From: Prochlorococcus marinus str. MIT 0919 | GTDB taxonomy: Bacteria > Cyanobacteriota > Cyanobacteriia > PCC-6307 > Cyanobiaceae | DNA length: 64,000 nucleotides | Assembly: GCF_027359375.1 (NCBI RefSeq) | Contig: NZ_CP114779.1 | Coordinates: 682,001-746,000, forward strand | Direction: 5' to 3' | Shown here: positions 17,837 through 28,028 of the stretch, in pieces | Numbering within the stretch: the first letter of the stretch is position 1 | Layout of the letters: every line of letters begins with the position of its first letter | Translations under genes and position numbers: made by a program | The notes under the pieces: model-generated | Seen by the model: the letters and a program-made list of their open reading frames with translations, nothing else | The model's database searches: none | Told to the model about the DNA's origin: nothing

Positions 17837-18826
17837 TTATGTTGTGCGGATGTCACTATCGTCTTTCTTTCTGGCATATGCATCAACAATACTTTGAACA
17901 AGGGGATGGCGAACAATATCTGCTGAAGTAAGTCTGCAAATAGAAATTCCTTTGACTTGCCCCAAAACTTTTACAGCTTCAATTAATCCACTCTGCTGGC
18001 TTCCTGGGAGATCTATTTGAGTTATATCTCCAGTAACAACCATTCTTGAATTCTCTCCCAACCGCGTAAGAACCATTCTCATCTGTGCTGATGTTGTATT
18101 TTGAGCCTCGTCAAGAATTACGAAAGCATCTTCAAGAGTCCTTCCTCGCATATAGGCCAATGGAGCCACCTCTATTACACCTTTTTCAAGGAAAGAAGTT
18201 GTTTTTTCTAGACCTAGCAAAGTGTGCAAAGAATCATAGAGAGGTCTTAAATAGGGATCAACTTTTTGTTGAAGATCTCCAGGCAAGAAGCCTAGCCGCT
18301 CCCCCGCTTCTACAGCTGGTCTAGTAAGAACTATCCTTTTTATTTGTCTTTCAGTCAACATTCGAACAGCAAGAACAGCCGCAAGAAAAGTTTTGCCTGT
18401 TCCCGCTGGTCCCAACGCAAAAGTCAGATCATGGTTCGTCATTGCCTCTAAATATTCCTTTTGCCTAAGAGTTCTTGGCCTTAAAAGGTGTCCCGTCTGA
18501 GTCTTGGCAAGAACATTTTCAGCTAACAATGCGTAATCATCTTTTCTACCTTTATCAAGCGATGTCAGAGCAACCTGCAAATCAACAGATGATACTGATT
18601 GGCCTTCTTGCCAAATAGGACGAACCAACTCAACTAAAGCAGCTGCTCTTTCTAGTTGATTTGAAAGTCCACTTATTTCCAGTTGAAGACCTCTAAGAAC
18701 TATAGAGGCGCCTGTAATAGCTTCTAGTCGATGGAGAGTCCTCTGCCCAGCACCAGCAAGCGCAATTGCAGAATCAGTATCAGGTAAATCAATTGAAAAA
18801 CGTCCTTTGGACGCTACTTCAGACAT
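17837..18826 (-). CDS. phoH: PhoH-like ATPase
   Basis: 329 residues: an N-terminal KH-like segment (LAGAGQRTLHRLEAITGA, about 23-40) followed by a helicase-like ATPase domain with Walker A GPAGTGKT (139-146) and Walker B FVILDEAQNTT. E. coli relatives (YbeZ) act with the RNase YbeY in rRNA maturation. Despite the name, phosphate control is not implied. It follows rpsP by 8 bases, so it probably belongs to an ffh-rpsP-phoH cluster of ribosome and translation genes. Confidence 0.93.
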   Translation of the reverse strand: MSEVASKGRFSIDLPDTDSAIALAGAGQRTLHRLEAITGASIVLRGLQLEISGLSNQLERAAALVELVRPIWQEGQSVSSVDLQVALTSLDKGRKDDYALLAENVLAKTQTGHLLRPRTLRQKEYLEAMTNHDLTFALGPAGTGKTFLAAVLAVRMLTERQIKRIVLTRPAVEAGERLGFLPGDLQQKVDPYLRPLYDSLHTLLGLEKTTSFLEKGVIEVAPLAYMRGRTLEDAFVILDEAQNTTSAQMRMVLTRLGENSRMVVTGDITQIDLPGSQQSGLIEAVKVLGQVKGISICRLTSADIVRHPLVQSIVDAYARKKDDSDIRTT

Positions 18827-18834
18827 AAAAATAG

Positions 18835-19215
18835 TTAACCTTCGGAATTGTTAGCTCCTGAGTTATCTTCTACAGAAGATTCTGGTTGTTCTTTCTTTTC
18901 TTCTACAGATTTTTTGGCGGCTTTTTTTCTTTCTAAAGCCTGATTAGCCTTACCAGCCGTCTCAGCAGGACGAATGGTTTTTTCTATCAGACCCCCTTTT
19001 TCCAAAAGCGATCTCACCGCATCTGTTGGTTGAGCTCCTTGGCTAAGCCTAAGCCTAAGTGCCTCAGTATCTAATCTGGTTTCTTTTGTGCGTGGATTGT
19101 AAAAACCTAGTTCCTCAAGGGGCCTGCCGTCTCTGCGAGACGTGCTATTACAGGCAACCAGACGGAAGCTTGCTTCCCTTTTTTTACCAAACCGCTTCAG
19201 GCGGAGCTTGATCAT
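18835..19215 (-). CDS. rpsP: 30S ribosomal protein S16
   Basis: The N-terminal 80 residues are the S16 fold ([40 protein letters not shown]). The remaining 45 are a low-complexity Ala/Lys/Glu tail, longer than in most bacteria, making 126 residues. ATG start. Between ffh (82 bases upstream) and phoH (8 bases downstream). Confidence 0.97.
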   Translation of the reverse strand: MIKLRLKRFGKKREASFRLVACNSTSRRDGRPLEELGFYNPRTKETRLDTEALRLRLSQGAQPTDAVRSLLEKGGLIEKTIRPAETAGKANQALERKKAAKKSVEEKKEQPESSVEDNSGANNSEG

Positions 19216-19297
19216 CTTGTGTTGACTTCTAGGTAGATGTGATTTTAAGGCATGTGATTATCCACGTGCCAAATTTACAGCTTAACCGGTTGAGGGG

Positions 19298-20752
19298 TCA
19301 TAAGTCTCCAAAACCTTTCTTTTTTTTATGCGGACGCTGTCTCCTAGGTGAAGAACCAGCCGAACCCTTGCCAGACCTTCCAGGGAATTGATTAGGTGGC
19401 ATCCCACTACCTGGCCCACCAACGCCAGGGAATCCCCCCATTCCAGGGATCCCTCCACCAGTAGCCATTTGCTTCATTAAACCTCTCATTTTTTGAAAGT
19501 CATTCAAAACCTTATCTACATCTCCAGGGCTATGACCACTCCCTAGAGCAACCCTTCTTCTACGTGAAGGCTGCGCAGCTAATAATTCAGGTTTGTTTCT
19601 TTCCGCTGGAGTCATTGATCCAACCATTGCTTCAATTCGCTTCAATTGGTCTTCACCACTTTTAATCATCCCATCATCAATTTTGTTCATCCCTGGGATC
19701 ATTTTCATCAACCCCCCCAAAGAGCCCATTCTCTTAATCAGCCGCATCTGTTTAACAAAATCAGAAAAGTCAAAAGTTGCTTCCTGAAATTTCTTTTGCA
19801 TTTGCTCTGCATCTGCTATCTCTACTTCTTTCTGTGCCTTCTCTACCAGAGTTAAAACGTCTCCCATTCCTAAGATCCTGCTAGCCATTCTTTCTGGATG
19901 AAATGGCTGCAAAGCTTCTACTTTCTCACCGGTACCTATAAATTTGATTGGCTGACCACTTACTTTGCGAATAGAGAGGGCAGCCCCACCTCTTGAATCA
20001 CCATCTAATTTTGTAAGAACAGCACCGGTTATTCCAACTTTTTCATGAAAAGATCTAGTCAAATCAGCTGCCTCTTGACCGATCATTGAATCGACAACTA
20101 ATAAAACCTCATCTGGCTCGACAGCAGTTCTGATACGAACCATTTCGTCCATCATGTCCGTATCGATTTGAAGTCTTCCGGCTGTATCTACTATCAAGGT
20201 GTCAAAACCTTCTTTGGAAGCTTTTTCTAAGGCTGAAGATGCTATTTCTTCTGGCTTGGAATCTTTTCCCAAACTAAACACGTCGACCTTAATTTGTTTC
20301 CCTAAAGCAATCAATTGATCGATTGCTGCTGGCCTGTAAACATCAGCAGCAACCATAAGGGATTTTCTACCTTTGTCCTTTAGGTGCAAGGCAAGTTTTG
20401 CAGTTGCCGTTGTCTTTCCAGCTCCTTGCAAACCCGCCATCAAAATAACTGTTGTTTTATCTTGAACATTCGCTAGCGGAGCATTGGCTCCTCCCATAAT
20501 CTCAACCAACTGCTGATGAACAACATCTATAAATTTTTGTCCTGGCTTGACCCCCCTAACAACTTCTTCTCCCACAGCTTTTTGACGAACTTCTTCTACA
20601 AAATCCTTTACAACTGCGAGGCTTACATCTGCCTCAAGCAAGGCTCTCCTAACTTGCTTTAAAGCAATACTTATATTGTCTTCACTTATTTTATTTTCCC
20701 CTCTAAGGCTTTTTATTGCATCTTCAAAGCTGGCAGAAAGGTCATCAAACAT
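19298..20752 (-). CDS. ffh: Signal recognition particle protein Ffh
   Basis: GTPase that binds signal sequences and the SRP RNA for co-translational membrane targeting. N domain, G domain with GLQGAGKTT (107-115) and DTAGRL, and a methionine-rich M domain (MKMIPGMNK) with a Gly/Pro/Met-rich, basic C-terminal tail. 484 residues, normal. Its RNA partner, the SRP RNA gene, lies at 47.8-47.9 kb in this window. Confidence 0.97.
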   Translation of the reverse strand: MFDDLSASFEDAIKSLRGENKISEDNISIALKQVRRALLEADVSLAVVKDFVEEVRQKAVGEEVVRGVKPGQKFIDVVHQQLVEIMGGANAPLANVQDKTTVILMAGLQGAGKTTATAKLALHLKDKGRKSLMVAADVYRPAAIDQLIALGKQIKVDVFSLGKDSKPEEIASSALEKASKEGFDTLIVDTAGRLQIDTDMMDEMVRIRTAVEPDEVLLVVDSMIGQEAADLTRSFHEKVGITGAVLTKLDGDSRGGAALSIRKVSGQPIKFIGTGEKVEALQPFHPERMASRILGMGDVLTLVEKAQKEVEIADAEQMQKKFQEATFDFSDFVKQMRLIKRMGSLGGLMKMIPGMNKIDDGMIKSGEDQLKRIEAMVGSMTPAERNKPELLAAQPSRRRRVALGSGHSPGDVDKVLNDFQKMRGLMKQMATGGGIPGMGGFPGVGGPGSGMPPNQFPGRSGKGSAGSSPRRQRPHKKKKGFGDL

Positions 20753-20800
20753 TTCAAATAAATAAAAAGTATTTTTGAATGTTTTTTAATTTTACTTGAT

Positions 20801-22897
20801 TCAAGTACTACTTGAAAAGTCAAGCAATTGCCATTGATTCTTATCTCTCCCTAAAACATATTTAAGCTTTAATGATGGGATGCTAGTTTCCGAGACTATT
20901 TGACCCGAAGAATTAATCCTTTGGTCCCTATAAGAGAGAATTGCTTTTACGGAAATCCTCTTTTCTGTTTGATCTTCTATTTCTAGAGATCTTATAGCTG
21001 CATAGATAATCTGACTTTGACCAAGAGAAATATCTTTCTCCCTCTGTTCTCTAACTATTTTAACCAATGAAGGCCTGGCTACTTTATCTAAATTTAGATT
21101 TTCCGCTCCAGACAGAATTTGTGCTTTTCCTGAAAGCCATGCCTCAATCAATTGTTGAATATCATCTTTTGAAGGGACTTCTTTAATCAATAAATCGAAA
21201 TCATTAACAATTATTTCCGATAATTCTTCTTTTGATTTAGAACCTAATTGATCTTCTTTCTTGGTTCTCAAATTCAATTGCTCTGGTTCCTTAGTATCAA
21301 AATTTTTGGAGGTTGGATCATCAGAACTATTAACAGTCACCTTTGGGGAGGATTGATTCCTAATGAATTGCCAGCCTATTAATGTTCCTGATGAGAATAA
21401 AATCAAAAAGGCAATAATCCCTATAAAAAAATTATTATTACTAGTTTGTTTATAGGTAAATAATTTATAAAGTTGCAACCTACTAATACTGTTTTCAAAT
21501 AAAAGGATTAATTCTTTAAAAGAATTTCTTTTATAAGTAGACTCTTCTTTATCCAGCTCATCAACAGGGGGTATTTCATTAAAAACAAGGTCACTTGAAT
21601 TTTGTGATTTGAGAGTAAGAGCATCTTGACTAGTCAACTCTTTAGATGAATCTCTTGATTGATCATTCTTATCAGGGGAAAACCCTGAAAGGAAAGAGAA
21701 ACCTGCCCTGGCTATACCTAAAGCACCTCTGCGTTCAATTTTCTCCACATACTCCTGCACATCCCGATCTGCAAACCAAGCTTCTAAATCGACAGCATCA
21801 ATTTCAATATCCCTAAACCCAAGCAAAACATCCGTTTGAAGCCAATTCCTGCAGTAATGACATAAAGCCGCCAATTGCTCACCAGGGTATGCATTTAACC
21901 AATCTTTCAAACCTTTATCAGGGCTACTTTTAAAACGTTCTGCTGCTTGATTAACATCCGCCAAAAGAAGCTCTATGCAACCAAGTAAAGGCATTGCATC
22001 AAATCCTTGATGATTCAAAGCATTCAATTGTTTCTTAGCTTTTTGTAGAACCTCAGGTTTTCTCCAATAAAAACCAGATGCTACTAGGGCTATTGCTCCA
22101 AGAAAACCAGCATCTGCAGACCCTCTTCTTTGCCAATGCAAGAACAAATCAACCTGTTCCTGAGCAGTTAAAAACATTCTTATTTGCTGAAAAAATAGTT
22201 CAAACTCGTTTTGGGTTAATTCAACAGAAGAATTAGATATATTTCGACCTTCTATCCCTCCTCTTTTAAGAACAAAATTATCAAGCAATTCAATTCCCTC
22301 TTGATGCGCTTTGCCATCAGATAAATCCCTGCTCAACAAATCAAGTATTCGATAAGGAAGAAGTCTCTCTAAATCTCTTTCAAGTATTTTCCTTTGTTCA
22401 GGAAGCTTTCCCATCCTTTGAAGTAATTGGATACCTTCTTGCAAAAGTTCTGCAGCGGAGGCGTAATGTCTTTGTTCTTGTTCTTGTAAAGACGCATCTT
22501 TACAAGACAAAGCTGCAACCAAGGCTAAATCTGCTTCTCTGCCACTTCCTAATGCAGGGGTTTGAGGAGGATTAAGCGCCTTTTTGGAAAGTTTAAAAGC
22601 TTCATATGCAACCCCTCCTTCCCATAAAAGTATTAAACCTGCAACTTCACGATTAAAAGACAGTTCAAGTCCTAAAGCACCATTGAGAAGTGCCTTTTCA
22701 TATTCCTCACGTTGCTTTTGTTCGCAAAGCAAGTCAGCAGACAATCGCAAAAGCTCAGAGCGTTGAGCCATTACTTCAGGTGTAAATCCTGGATGAGGTA
22801 TACGGTCCAACCTCAACTGAAAGAACCTAAGAACCTCCTCTGCACTTGCAGATGGGCTAACTCCAAGTATGCGAAAATGATCTATTGGAAGTTCCAA
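20801..22897 (-). CDS. ftn2: Cell division protein Ftn2/ZipN (ARC6 homologue)
   Basis: Membrane organiser of the cyanobacterial Z-ring, binding FtsZ. The 698 residues hold an N-terminal J-like domain (HFRILGVSPSASAEEVLRFF), a long helical region, one membrane helix at about residue 500 (FFIGIIAFLILFSSG) and a C-terminal DUF4101/IMS domain (about 570-695). TTG start. The J-like part lacks the HPD tripeptide, as is usual for cyanobacterial Ftn2. It is divergent from pdhA with 105 bases between them. Confidence 0.9.
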   Translation of the reverse strand: MELPIDHFRILGVSPSASAEEVLRFFQLRLDRIPHPGFTPEVMAQRSELLRLSADLLCEQKQREEYEKALLNGALGLELSFNREVAGLILLWEGGVAYEAFKLSKKALNPPQTPALGSGREADLALVAALSCKDASLQEQEQRHYASAAELLQEGIQLLQRMGKLPEQRKILERDLERLLPYRILDLLSRDLSDGKAHQEGIELLDNFVLKRGGIEGRNISNSSVELTQNEFELFFQQIRMFLTAQEQVDLFLHWQRRGSADAGFLGAIALVASGFYWRKPEVLQKAKKQLNALNHQGFDAMPLLGCIELLLADVNQAAERFKSSPDKGLKDWLNAYPGEQLAALCHYCRNWLQTDVLLGFRDIEIDAVDLEAWFADRDVQEYVEKIERRGALGIARAGFSFLSGFSPDKNDQSRDSSKELTSQDALTLKSQNSSDLVFNEIPPVDELDKEESTYKRNSFKELILLFENSISRLQLYKLFTYKQTSNNNFFIGIIAFLILFSSGTLIGWQFIRNQSSPKVTVNSSDDPTSKNFDTKEPEQLNLRTKKEDQLGSKSKEELSEIIVNDFDLLIKEVPSKDDIQQLIEAWLSGKAQILSGAENLNLDKVARPSLVKIVREQREKDISLGQSQIIYAAIRSLEIEDQTEKRISVKAILSYRDQRINSSGQIVSETSIPSLKLKYVLGRDKNQWQLLDFSSST

Positions 22898-23002
22898 GCT
22901 TGAAAGAGCTATTAAAAAGAAACTCTAGGCATATGAAAGATCTCTGCACATTCTTACGCCATAGAGCCTTAAAGTTGTAAAAGGATTGAATGATAGTTAC
23001 AG

Positions 23003-24088
23003 ATGGAAAATGCTTCCTTGACCAGTCATCAAGAGTCAAAAAGACTTCAGCATGAAGGGGAACACGCTGAGCGCCTTAGCTTGCTAAAGCAAGGCGAGTC
23101 AGCAAACCTTGACCGTAGTACCGGTTTAAGGCTTTTTAAAGACATGACATTAGGGAGAAGATTTGAGGATAAATGTGCAGAAATGTATTACCGAGGCAAA
23201 ATGTTTGGATTTGTACACCTTTATAACGGGCAAGAAGCTGTCAGTTCAGGTGTCATTGGAGCAATGAAGCTTAGGCATGATTGGTTTTGCAGCACATATC
23301 GTGATCATGTTCATGCTTTAAGTGCTGGAGTTCCTGCAAAAGAAGTAATGAGTGAGTTGTTTGGTAAAGAAACAGGATGCAGCAAAGGTAGAGGAGGATC
23401 AATGCACCTCTTTTCAAAAGAGCATCATTTGCTTGGAGGGTATGCATTCATTGGCGAAGGTATACCAGTTGCTCTAGGAGCAGCTTTTAGCAGTAAATAC
23501 AAAAAAGAAGTTTTTTCAGATCAAACTAGTGACTCTGTAACTGCTGCCTTCTTTGGAGATGGGACTTGCAATAATGGTCAATTCTTCGAATGCTTGAATA
23601 TGGCTCAACTATGGAAACTGCCAATAATTTTCGTTGTTGAAAACAACAAATGGGCTATAGGAATGGCGCATGATCGAGCCACAAGCGACCCCGAAATCTG
23701 GCGAAAAGCAGATGCTTTTGGGATGGCTGGAGAAGAAGTTGACGGCATGAATGTTCTTGCTGTTAGAGGAGCAGCCATAAGAGCTTTAAAGAGAGCAAGA
23801 TCAGGAGAAGGGCCTAGCTTGATTGAATGCCTTACATACAGATTTAGAGGTCACTCTCTAGCTGACCCAGATGAACTTAGATCAGAAGAAGAGAAAGATT
23901 TCTGGGCCAAAAGAGATCCTATAAAAACCCTTTCACAGGAATTGATATCGAAAGATCTGGTTAAAGAAAATGAGCTAAAAAGTATTGAAAAAGAAATTGA
24001 TAAAGAAATAAACGATGCTGTTGAATATGCTCTTAGCTCTAAAGACCCCGACCCCAACGAACTCACAAAATATATCTGGGCAGATTAA
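23003..24088 (+). CDS. pdhA: Pyruvate dehydrogenase E1 component, alpha subunit
   Basis: Thiamine-diphosphate enzyme that decarboxylates pyruvate for acetyl-CoA. The TPP motif GDGTCNNGQ is followed by [11 protein letters not shown], and the [10 protein letters not shown]-like loop, here [15 protein letters not shown], is present. 361 residues. The first 35 residues are a variable polar extension. Stand-alone; E1 beta and E2 are not in the window, while lipoamide dehydrogenase is at 32.8 kb. It faces the sigma factor gene 15 bases away. Confidence 0.95.
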   Translation: MENASLTSHQESKRLQHEGEHAERLSLLKQGESANLDRSTGLRLFKDMTLGRRFEDKCAEMYYRGKMFGFVHLYNGQEAVSSGVIGAMKLRHDWFCSTYRDHVHALSAGVPAKEVMSELFGKETGCSKGRGGSMHLFSKEHHLLGGYAFIGEGIPVALGAAFSSKYKKEVFSDQTSDSVTAAFFGDGTCNNGQFFECLNMAQLWKLPIIFVVENNKWAIGMAHDRATSDPEIWRKADAFGMAGEEVDGMNVLAVRGAAIRALKRARSGEGPSLIECLTYRFRGHSLADPDELRSEEEKDFWAKRDPIKTLSQELISKDLVKENELKSIEKEIDKEINDAVEYALSSKDPDPNELTKYIWAD

Positions 24089-24103
24089 GCAATTTTTATA
24101 AGG

Positions 24104-25045
24104 TCAAATACCGCTTGGCAACTTTCTAGTGAGATTACGTAGTTTGCGTAATGATTTCAACTCGACTTGCCTTACTCTTTCTCGAGAGACTTGCAGCAGA
24201 CGTCCAATCTCAGCGAGAGTATGCCTCTCATTACCTTCAAGGCCAAACCTAAGCTTAAGGACATGTTGCTCTTGCTCACTCAAATGAGTTAGCCATCTCC
24301 CAAGTTGCTCTTGATGAATTCGCTGTTCAACCTTATCCAAAGGTTCTTCTAGAGATCCATCAGCTATTAGATCACCTAAAAAACTTCTTCCATCATCACC
24401 ATTTACAGGTGCATCAAGACTGCTAGTTGTTAGAGCCTGTCTCAAAATTGAATCTAGTTCTTCAAGGTCAATATCCATAGCTTCTGCCAACTCAGAACGG
24501 TTTGGCATTGCACCCAATTTATGAGCCAGATCTGAACTCACCTTTCTAATAGTGGCTAATCTCTCACTTAAGTGGACTGGCAAGCGAATAGTCCTTGATT
24601 GACAAGCAATTGCTCTAGTCATGCTTTGTCTTATCCACCAAAAAGCATATGTAGAAAATTTATAGCCTCTAGTTGGATCAAATTTCTCGACTGCCCTTTC
24701 TAAACCAAGGGATCCTTCCTGTACTAGGTCCAACAACTCCAAGCCTTTACCCTGATATTTTTTGGCAACACTTACAACAAGGCGAAGATTAGCCTTCATC
24801 ATCCTTTCCTTAGCCCTGCGACCTATCCGAATTAATCGTCGCTGATGAGAGGTGAAATCCTTGCTTTTCGCGTCTATGTTTCCATCCTCAGTTAATTTCA
24901 TCATTACTTGAACTTGATTACCTAGTTCAATCTCCTCAGCTGGCGTAAGCAAAGGAACTCTTCCAATTGTTGATAAATACCAACTTATTGGATCACTATT
25001 TCGGCGTTTTTGAGATTCAACAGCCTTGGGTGCAGATGAAACCAT
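24104..25045 (-). CDS. Group 2 sigma-70 factor (RpoD-like)
   Basis: Non-essential RpoD paralogue of the kind cyanobacteria use for light, circadian or nutrient responses. 313 residues: region 1.2 (DPISWYLSTIGRVPLLTPAEEIEL), region 2 with core-binding and -10 recognition (LLDLVQEGSLGLERAVEKFD, FSTYAFWWIRQSM), region 3 (LPVHLSERLATIRK) and region 4 with the helix-turn-helix (HTLAEIGRLLQVSRERVRQ). It lacks the long region 1.1 of the main sigma. Which Sig letter it corresponds to cannot be told. Confidence 0.93.
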   Translation of the reverse strand: MVSSAPKAVESQKRRNSDPISWYLSTIGRVPLLTPAEEIELGNQVQVMMKLTEDGNIDAKSKDFTSHQRRLIRIGRRAKERMMKANLRLVVSVAKKYQGKGLELLDLVQEGSLGLERAVEKFDPTRGYKFSTYAFWWIRQSMTRAIACQSRTIRLPVHLSERLATIRKVSSDLAHKLGAMPNRSELAEAMDIDLEELDSILRQALTTSSLDAPVNGDDGRSFLGDLIADGSLEEPLDKVEQRIHQEQLGRWLTHLSEQEQHVLKLRFGLEGNERHTLAEIGRLLQVSRERVRQVELKSLRKLRNLTRKLPSGI

Positions 25046-25177
25046 CTTTTTCCTAATCCCAATTAATTGATACCGACTTTCCTACAGATATTGCAAAAGT
25101 GGCCGAGGCTTCAAAAACCCTTCAGATTCTTGCTTGCAAACCTACACATTTCTCCAAAAAACACTCATTAAAGACGC

Positions 25178-26755
25178 TTAAATGTATCTTTGGATACATT
25201 TCCGCTCTTGGATCCTCCTTGTAATTTTTTCCAAAGACGTACAAATTGATGATGCATTGCTTCCTTCTGTGTAATTACTGGCTACTTCAGCATGAAGGAA
25301 AGCTGCGGCAGCGAGCAAGTCACAATTCAAGCATTTTGGTTTTAACGCCACACCTACTGCGCCAATACCTGCAAGAAATCCGGCTAAAACATCACCTAAT
25401 CCAGTTCTGGCTACCAAACTTGAAGTCTGACCTAATTGCCAAACAGATCCTGAAGGGGAAGCAATTACACTATGTGCCCCTTTAAGCAAAACACCAGCCG
25501 AAGTCCTAATAGCGGCCTTAGAAGCGGCTTCTAAAGGCACCAAATTTTTTAAGTCGGGAAATAATCTTGAAAATTCCTGTGGATGCGGGGTTATCCAAGT
25601 AGGTCCTTCTCTGCGACGAATCCACTTCCAACCTTCTTCAGAAAGAGAAATACCATTTAAAGCATCAGCATCAACAACTAATAGGCCTGAAAAATCTTCT
25701 AATATTTGGCCAAATTCAGTCCAACTATTTTTAGCTGGCAAAAAACCAGGTCCAATTAAAACAGAATCAAACCGATTTAAATTGCTACTTGCAAAAGTTT
25801 TTTTTAGATTTGTAAAGCAATCATCTAAATTCCTAAAAGCACAGGAAACTACGACCTCTGGTAAAACTTGCCATAAATCATTAGCAATAGAATTGTCTAA
25901 AAAAGCACTGGTACTTCCTACTCCACTTGCCAATGCTCCTTTCAAAGCAAGAGATGCTGCTCCTTTATATTGATCACTACCAGCTAGAACTAAAACGCGT
26001 CCACGATGATACTTGTCTAATTCTTTAGAAGGATGAGGCCAGGAAATATGCTTCAAGTCATCAGACATAACCCTTAAATGATTTTTTGAATGCTTCTGAT
26101 CTAAAACTATTTGAGGTATACCAAAATCAACCCTGACTAATTTCCCAACATAAGGGAGCGCGAGATCTTGAATAAGCCCCTGCTTTACAAGCCCTACCGT
26201 TAAAGTAAAAGAAGCTTTTGCTGCTGATTTAGCCAAACTCTTACCAGTGTCAGAGCAAATACCTGCCGGCACATCCAAAGAAATCAATCGTCCTGGCTGA
26301 CTTTCATCTCTAGCCTTTAAGAGAGTAGATATCTCATCAGGCAAAGAGCGATCTTGTCCAATTCCAAATAAAGCCTCAATCCAAAGAGAATCGCAAGAGG
26401 CCTCTGGAGGTCTCTCTAGTATTTGTATCCCTAGCCATTTGCAATATTCAAAATGCTTAATTGTTAGGGGTTTTTTCAATAAGAAAGGACACCATAAAGA
26501 GACTTGGAATCCAAGTAAAAACAATTCTCTTGCTAAAACAAGACCATCGCCTCCGTTATGTCCTGGCCCAACTAAAAAAACAACTCCGTTTTTCAGAATA
26601 TCTGACCTTTTTAATATCCAATTTCTCATTCCCAACCCCACCTTTTCCATTAATGATTCAACGGGCATACCTTGAGAGATGAGTAGTTTTTCGAGACATT
26701 CCATCTCAGCAGATGTCACAATTAAATGATCTGAATCTGGTTTAGGCCAATCCAA
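25178..26755 (-). CDS. nnrD: Bifunctional NAD(P)H-hydrate repair enzyme Nnr
   Basis: Repairs hydrated, damaged NAD(P)H. The N-terminal epimerase domain (YjeF_N) has [10 protein letters not shown] (63-72); the C-terminal ADP/ATP-dependent dehydratase domain (YjeF_C) has PHPQEFSRL and GLGDVLAG. 525 residues, normal for the fused form. The start is a TTG at 26755; there is no ATG or GTG in frame upstream before non-coding sequence. Divergent from mnmA by 44 bases. Confidence 0.94.
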   Translation of the reverse strand: MDWPKPDSDHLIVTSAEMECLEKLLISQGMPVESLMEKVGLGMRNWILKRSDILKNGVVFLVGPGHNGGDGLVLARELFLLGFQVSLWCPFLLKKPLTIKHFEYCKWLGIQILERPPEASCDSLWIEALFGIGQDRSLPDEISTLLKARDESQPGRLISLDVPAGICSDTGKSLAKSAAKASFTLTVGLVKQGLIQDLALPYVGKLVRVDFGIPQIVLDQKHSKNHLRVMSDDLKHISWPHPSKELDKYHRGRVLVLAGSDQYKGAASLALKGALASGVGSTSAFLDNSIANDLWQVLPEVVVSCAFRNLDDCFTNLKKTFASSNLNRFDSVLIGPGFLPAKNSWTEFGQILEDFSGLLVVDADALNGISLSEEGWKWIRRREGPTWITPHPQEFSRLFPDLKNLVPLEAASKAAIRTSAGVLLKGAHSVIASPSGSVWQLGQTSSLVARTGLGDVLAGFLAGIGAVGVALKPKCLNCDLLAAAAFLHAEVASNYTEGSNASSICTSLEKITRRIQERKCIQRYI

Positions 26756-26799
26756 AATTATTCTCCATACAATTCCACTATGAAGAAAACATTACGATA

Positions 26800-28026
26800 A
26801 TGGCTATGGTTTCTAAAGAAGAAAAGGAAATATCTAAGTCAATGGGACTTCATGAATCATTGCCTAAAGATTCAGTCATCTCCCATCTAAAAGAATTAGA
26901 AGGTGATCATTCTGTAGCAGTAGGTCTGTCTGGAGGGGTAGATAGCTCCCTAACTGCTGCCCTTCTATTGGAAGCAGAGTGGGAGGTCGAGGGATTAACC
27001 CTCTGGTTAATGCAAGGTAAGGGTTCTTGTTGTACGGATGGATTAATTGATGCCGCAAGCGTCTGCGAGCAATTAGGCATCACTCATCATGTAGTAGATA
27101 CAAGAGCTTCATTTGAAAAAGAGATAATTGAAAATTTAATCACTGGTTATCAAAAAGGGATTACCCCTTTACCTTGTTCCAGGTGCAATCGATTTATAAA
27201 ATTCTCTCCAATGATTCAATGGGCCCAGGAGAATACCAACCTTAAAAGAATTGCAACTGGTCATTATGCGCGTATTCGTTATGCAAAGCATCACTCACTC
27301 GAAAGATCTCTCAACATCAACGAAAAAGGTAGAAATCAACTCTTAAGAGGTAAAGATCATAACAAAGATCAAAGTTATTTTCTTTATGATCTTTCTCAAG
27401 AGATTCTTGAAAAAGCTGTTTTCCCTTTAGGGGAACTCACCAAAGAGCAAACAAGAAACCAAGCCAATAGATATGGTCTGAGAACAGCCAATAAAGCTGA
27501 AAGCCAAGATCTTTGCTTGGCTGAGCATCATGGCTCTATGAAAGCTTTTTTGGATAATTATTTACCAGAGAGAAAAGGAGAGATTGTTCTTAAAGATGGG
27601 TCAGTAATAGGGGAGCATGATGGGATTGAACACTTCACTATTGGACAAAGAAAAGGGCTAGGAGTCGCATGGAAAGAACCTTTACACGTAATCAGTTTGC
27701 AAGCATCTTCAAATAGAGTAGTAGTAGCTCCTAGATCAGAGTCTGGACAAATAAAATGTACTGTTGGAGAAATTAATTGGGTATCAATATTTCCACCTAA
27801 AAAAGAACAAATTGTAGAAGTACAAGTTAGATATAGAAGCAATCCAGTAATTGCAAAACTAATACCTGAAGAGCCAACTGATCAGGATGTTCAAAGCAAT
27901 CGACCCTATAGATGCTCCATAGAGTTCCAAAATGAACAATTTTCAATTACACCAGGGCAAGCGGCTGTTTTTTATAAAGGGGAGGTTCTTTTAGGAGGAG
28001 GGATAATACAACCCTTTATAAATTGA
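26800..28026 (+). CDS. mnmA: tRNA-specific 2-thiouridylase MnmA
   Basis: Puts sulfur on U34 of tRNA-Lys, tRNA-Glu and tRNA-Gln. PP-loop GLSGGVDSS (42-50), first catalytic Cys in [13 protein letters not shown], second in [11 protein letters not shown]. The first 30 or so residues are a variable extension before the ATPase domain. 408 residues. It converges on lnt, with 2 bases between the stops. Confidence 0.95.
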   Translation: MAMVSKEEKEISKSMGLHESLPKDSVISHLKELEGDHSVAVGLSGGVDSSLTAALLLEAEWEVEGLTLWLMQGKGSCCTDGLIDAASVCEQLGITHHVVDTRASFEKEIIENLITGYQKGITPLPCSRCNRFIKFSPMIQWAQENTNLKRIATGHYARIRYAKHHSLERSLNINEKGRNQLLRGKDHNKDQSYFLYDLSQEILEKAVFPLGELTKEQTRNQANRYGLRTANKAESQDLCLAEHHGSMKAFLDNYLPERKGEIVLKDGSVIGEHDGIEHFTIGQRKGLGVAWKEPLHVISLQASSNRVVVAPRSESGQIKCTVGEINWVSIFPPKKEQIVEVQVRYRSNPVIAKLIPEEPTDQDVQSNRPYRCSIEFQNEQFSITPGQAAVFYKGEVLLGGGIIQPFIN

Positions 28027-28028
28027 GG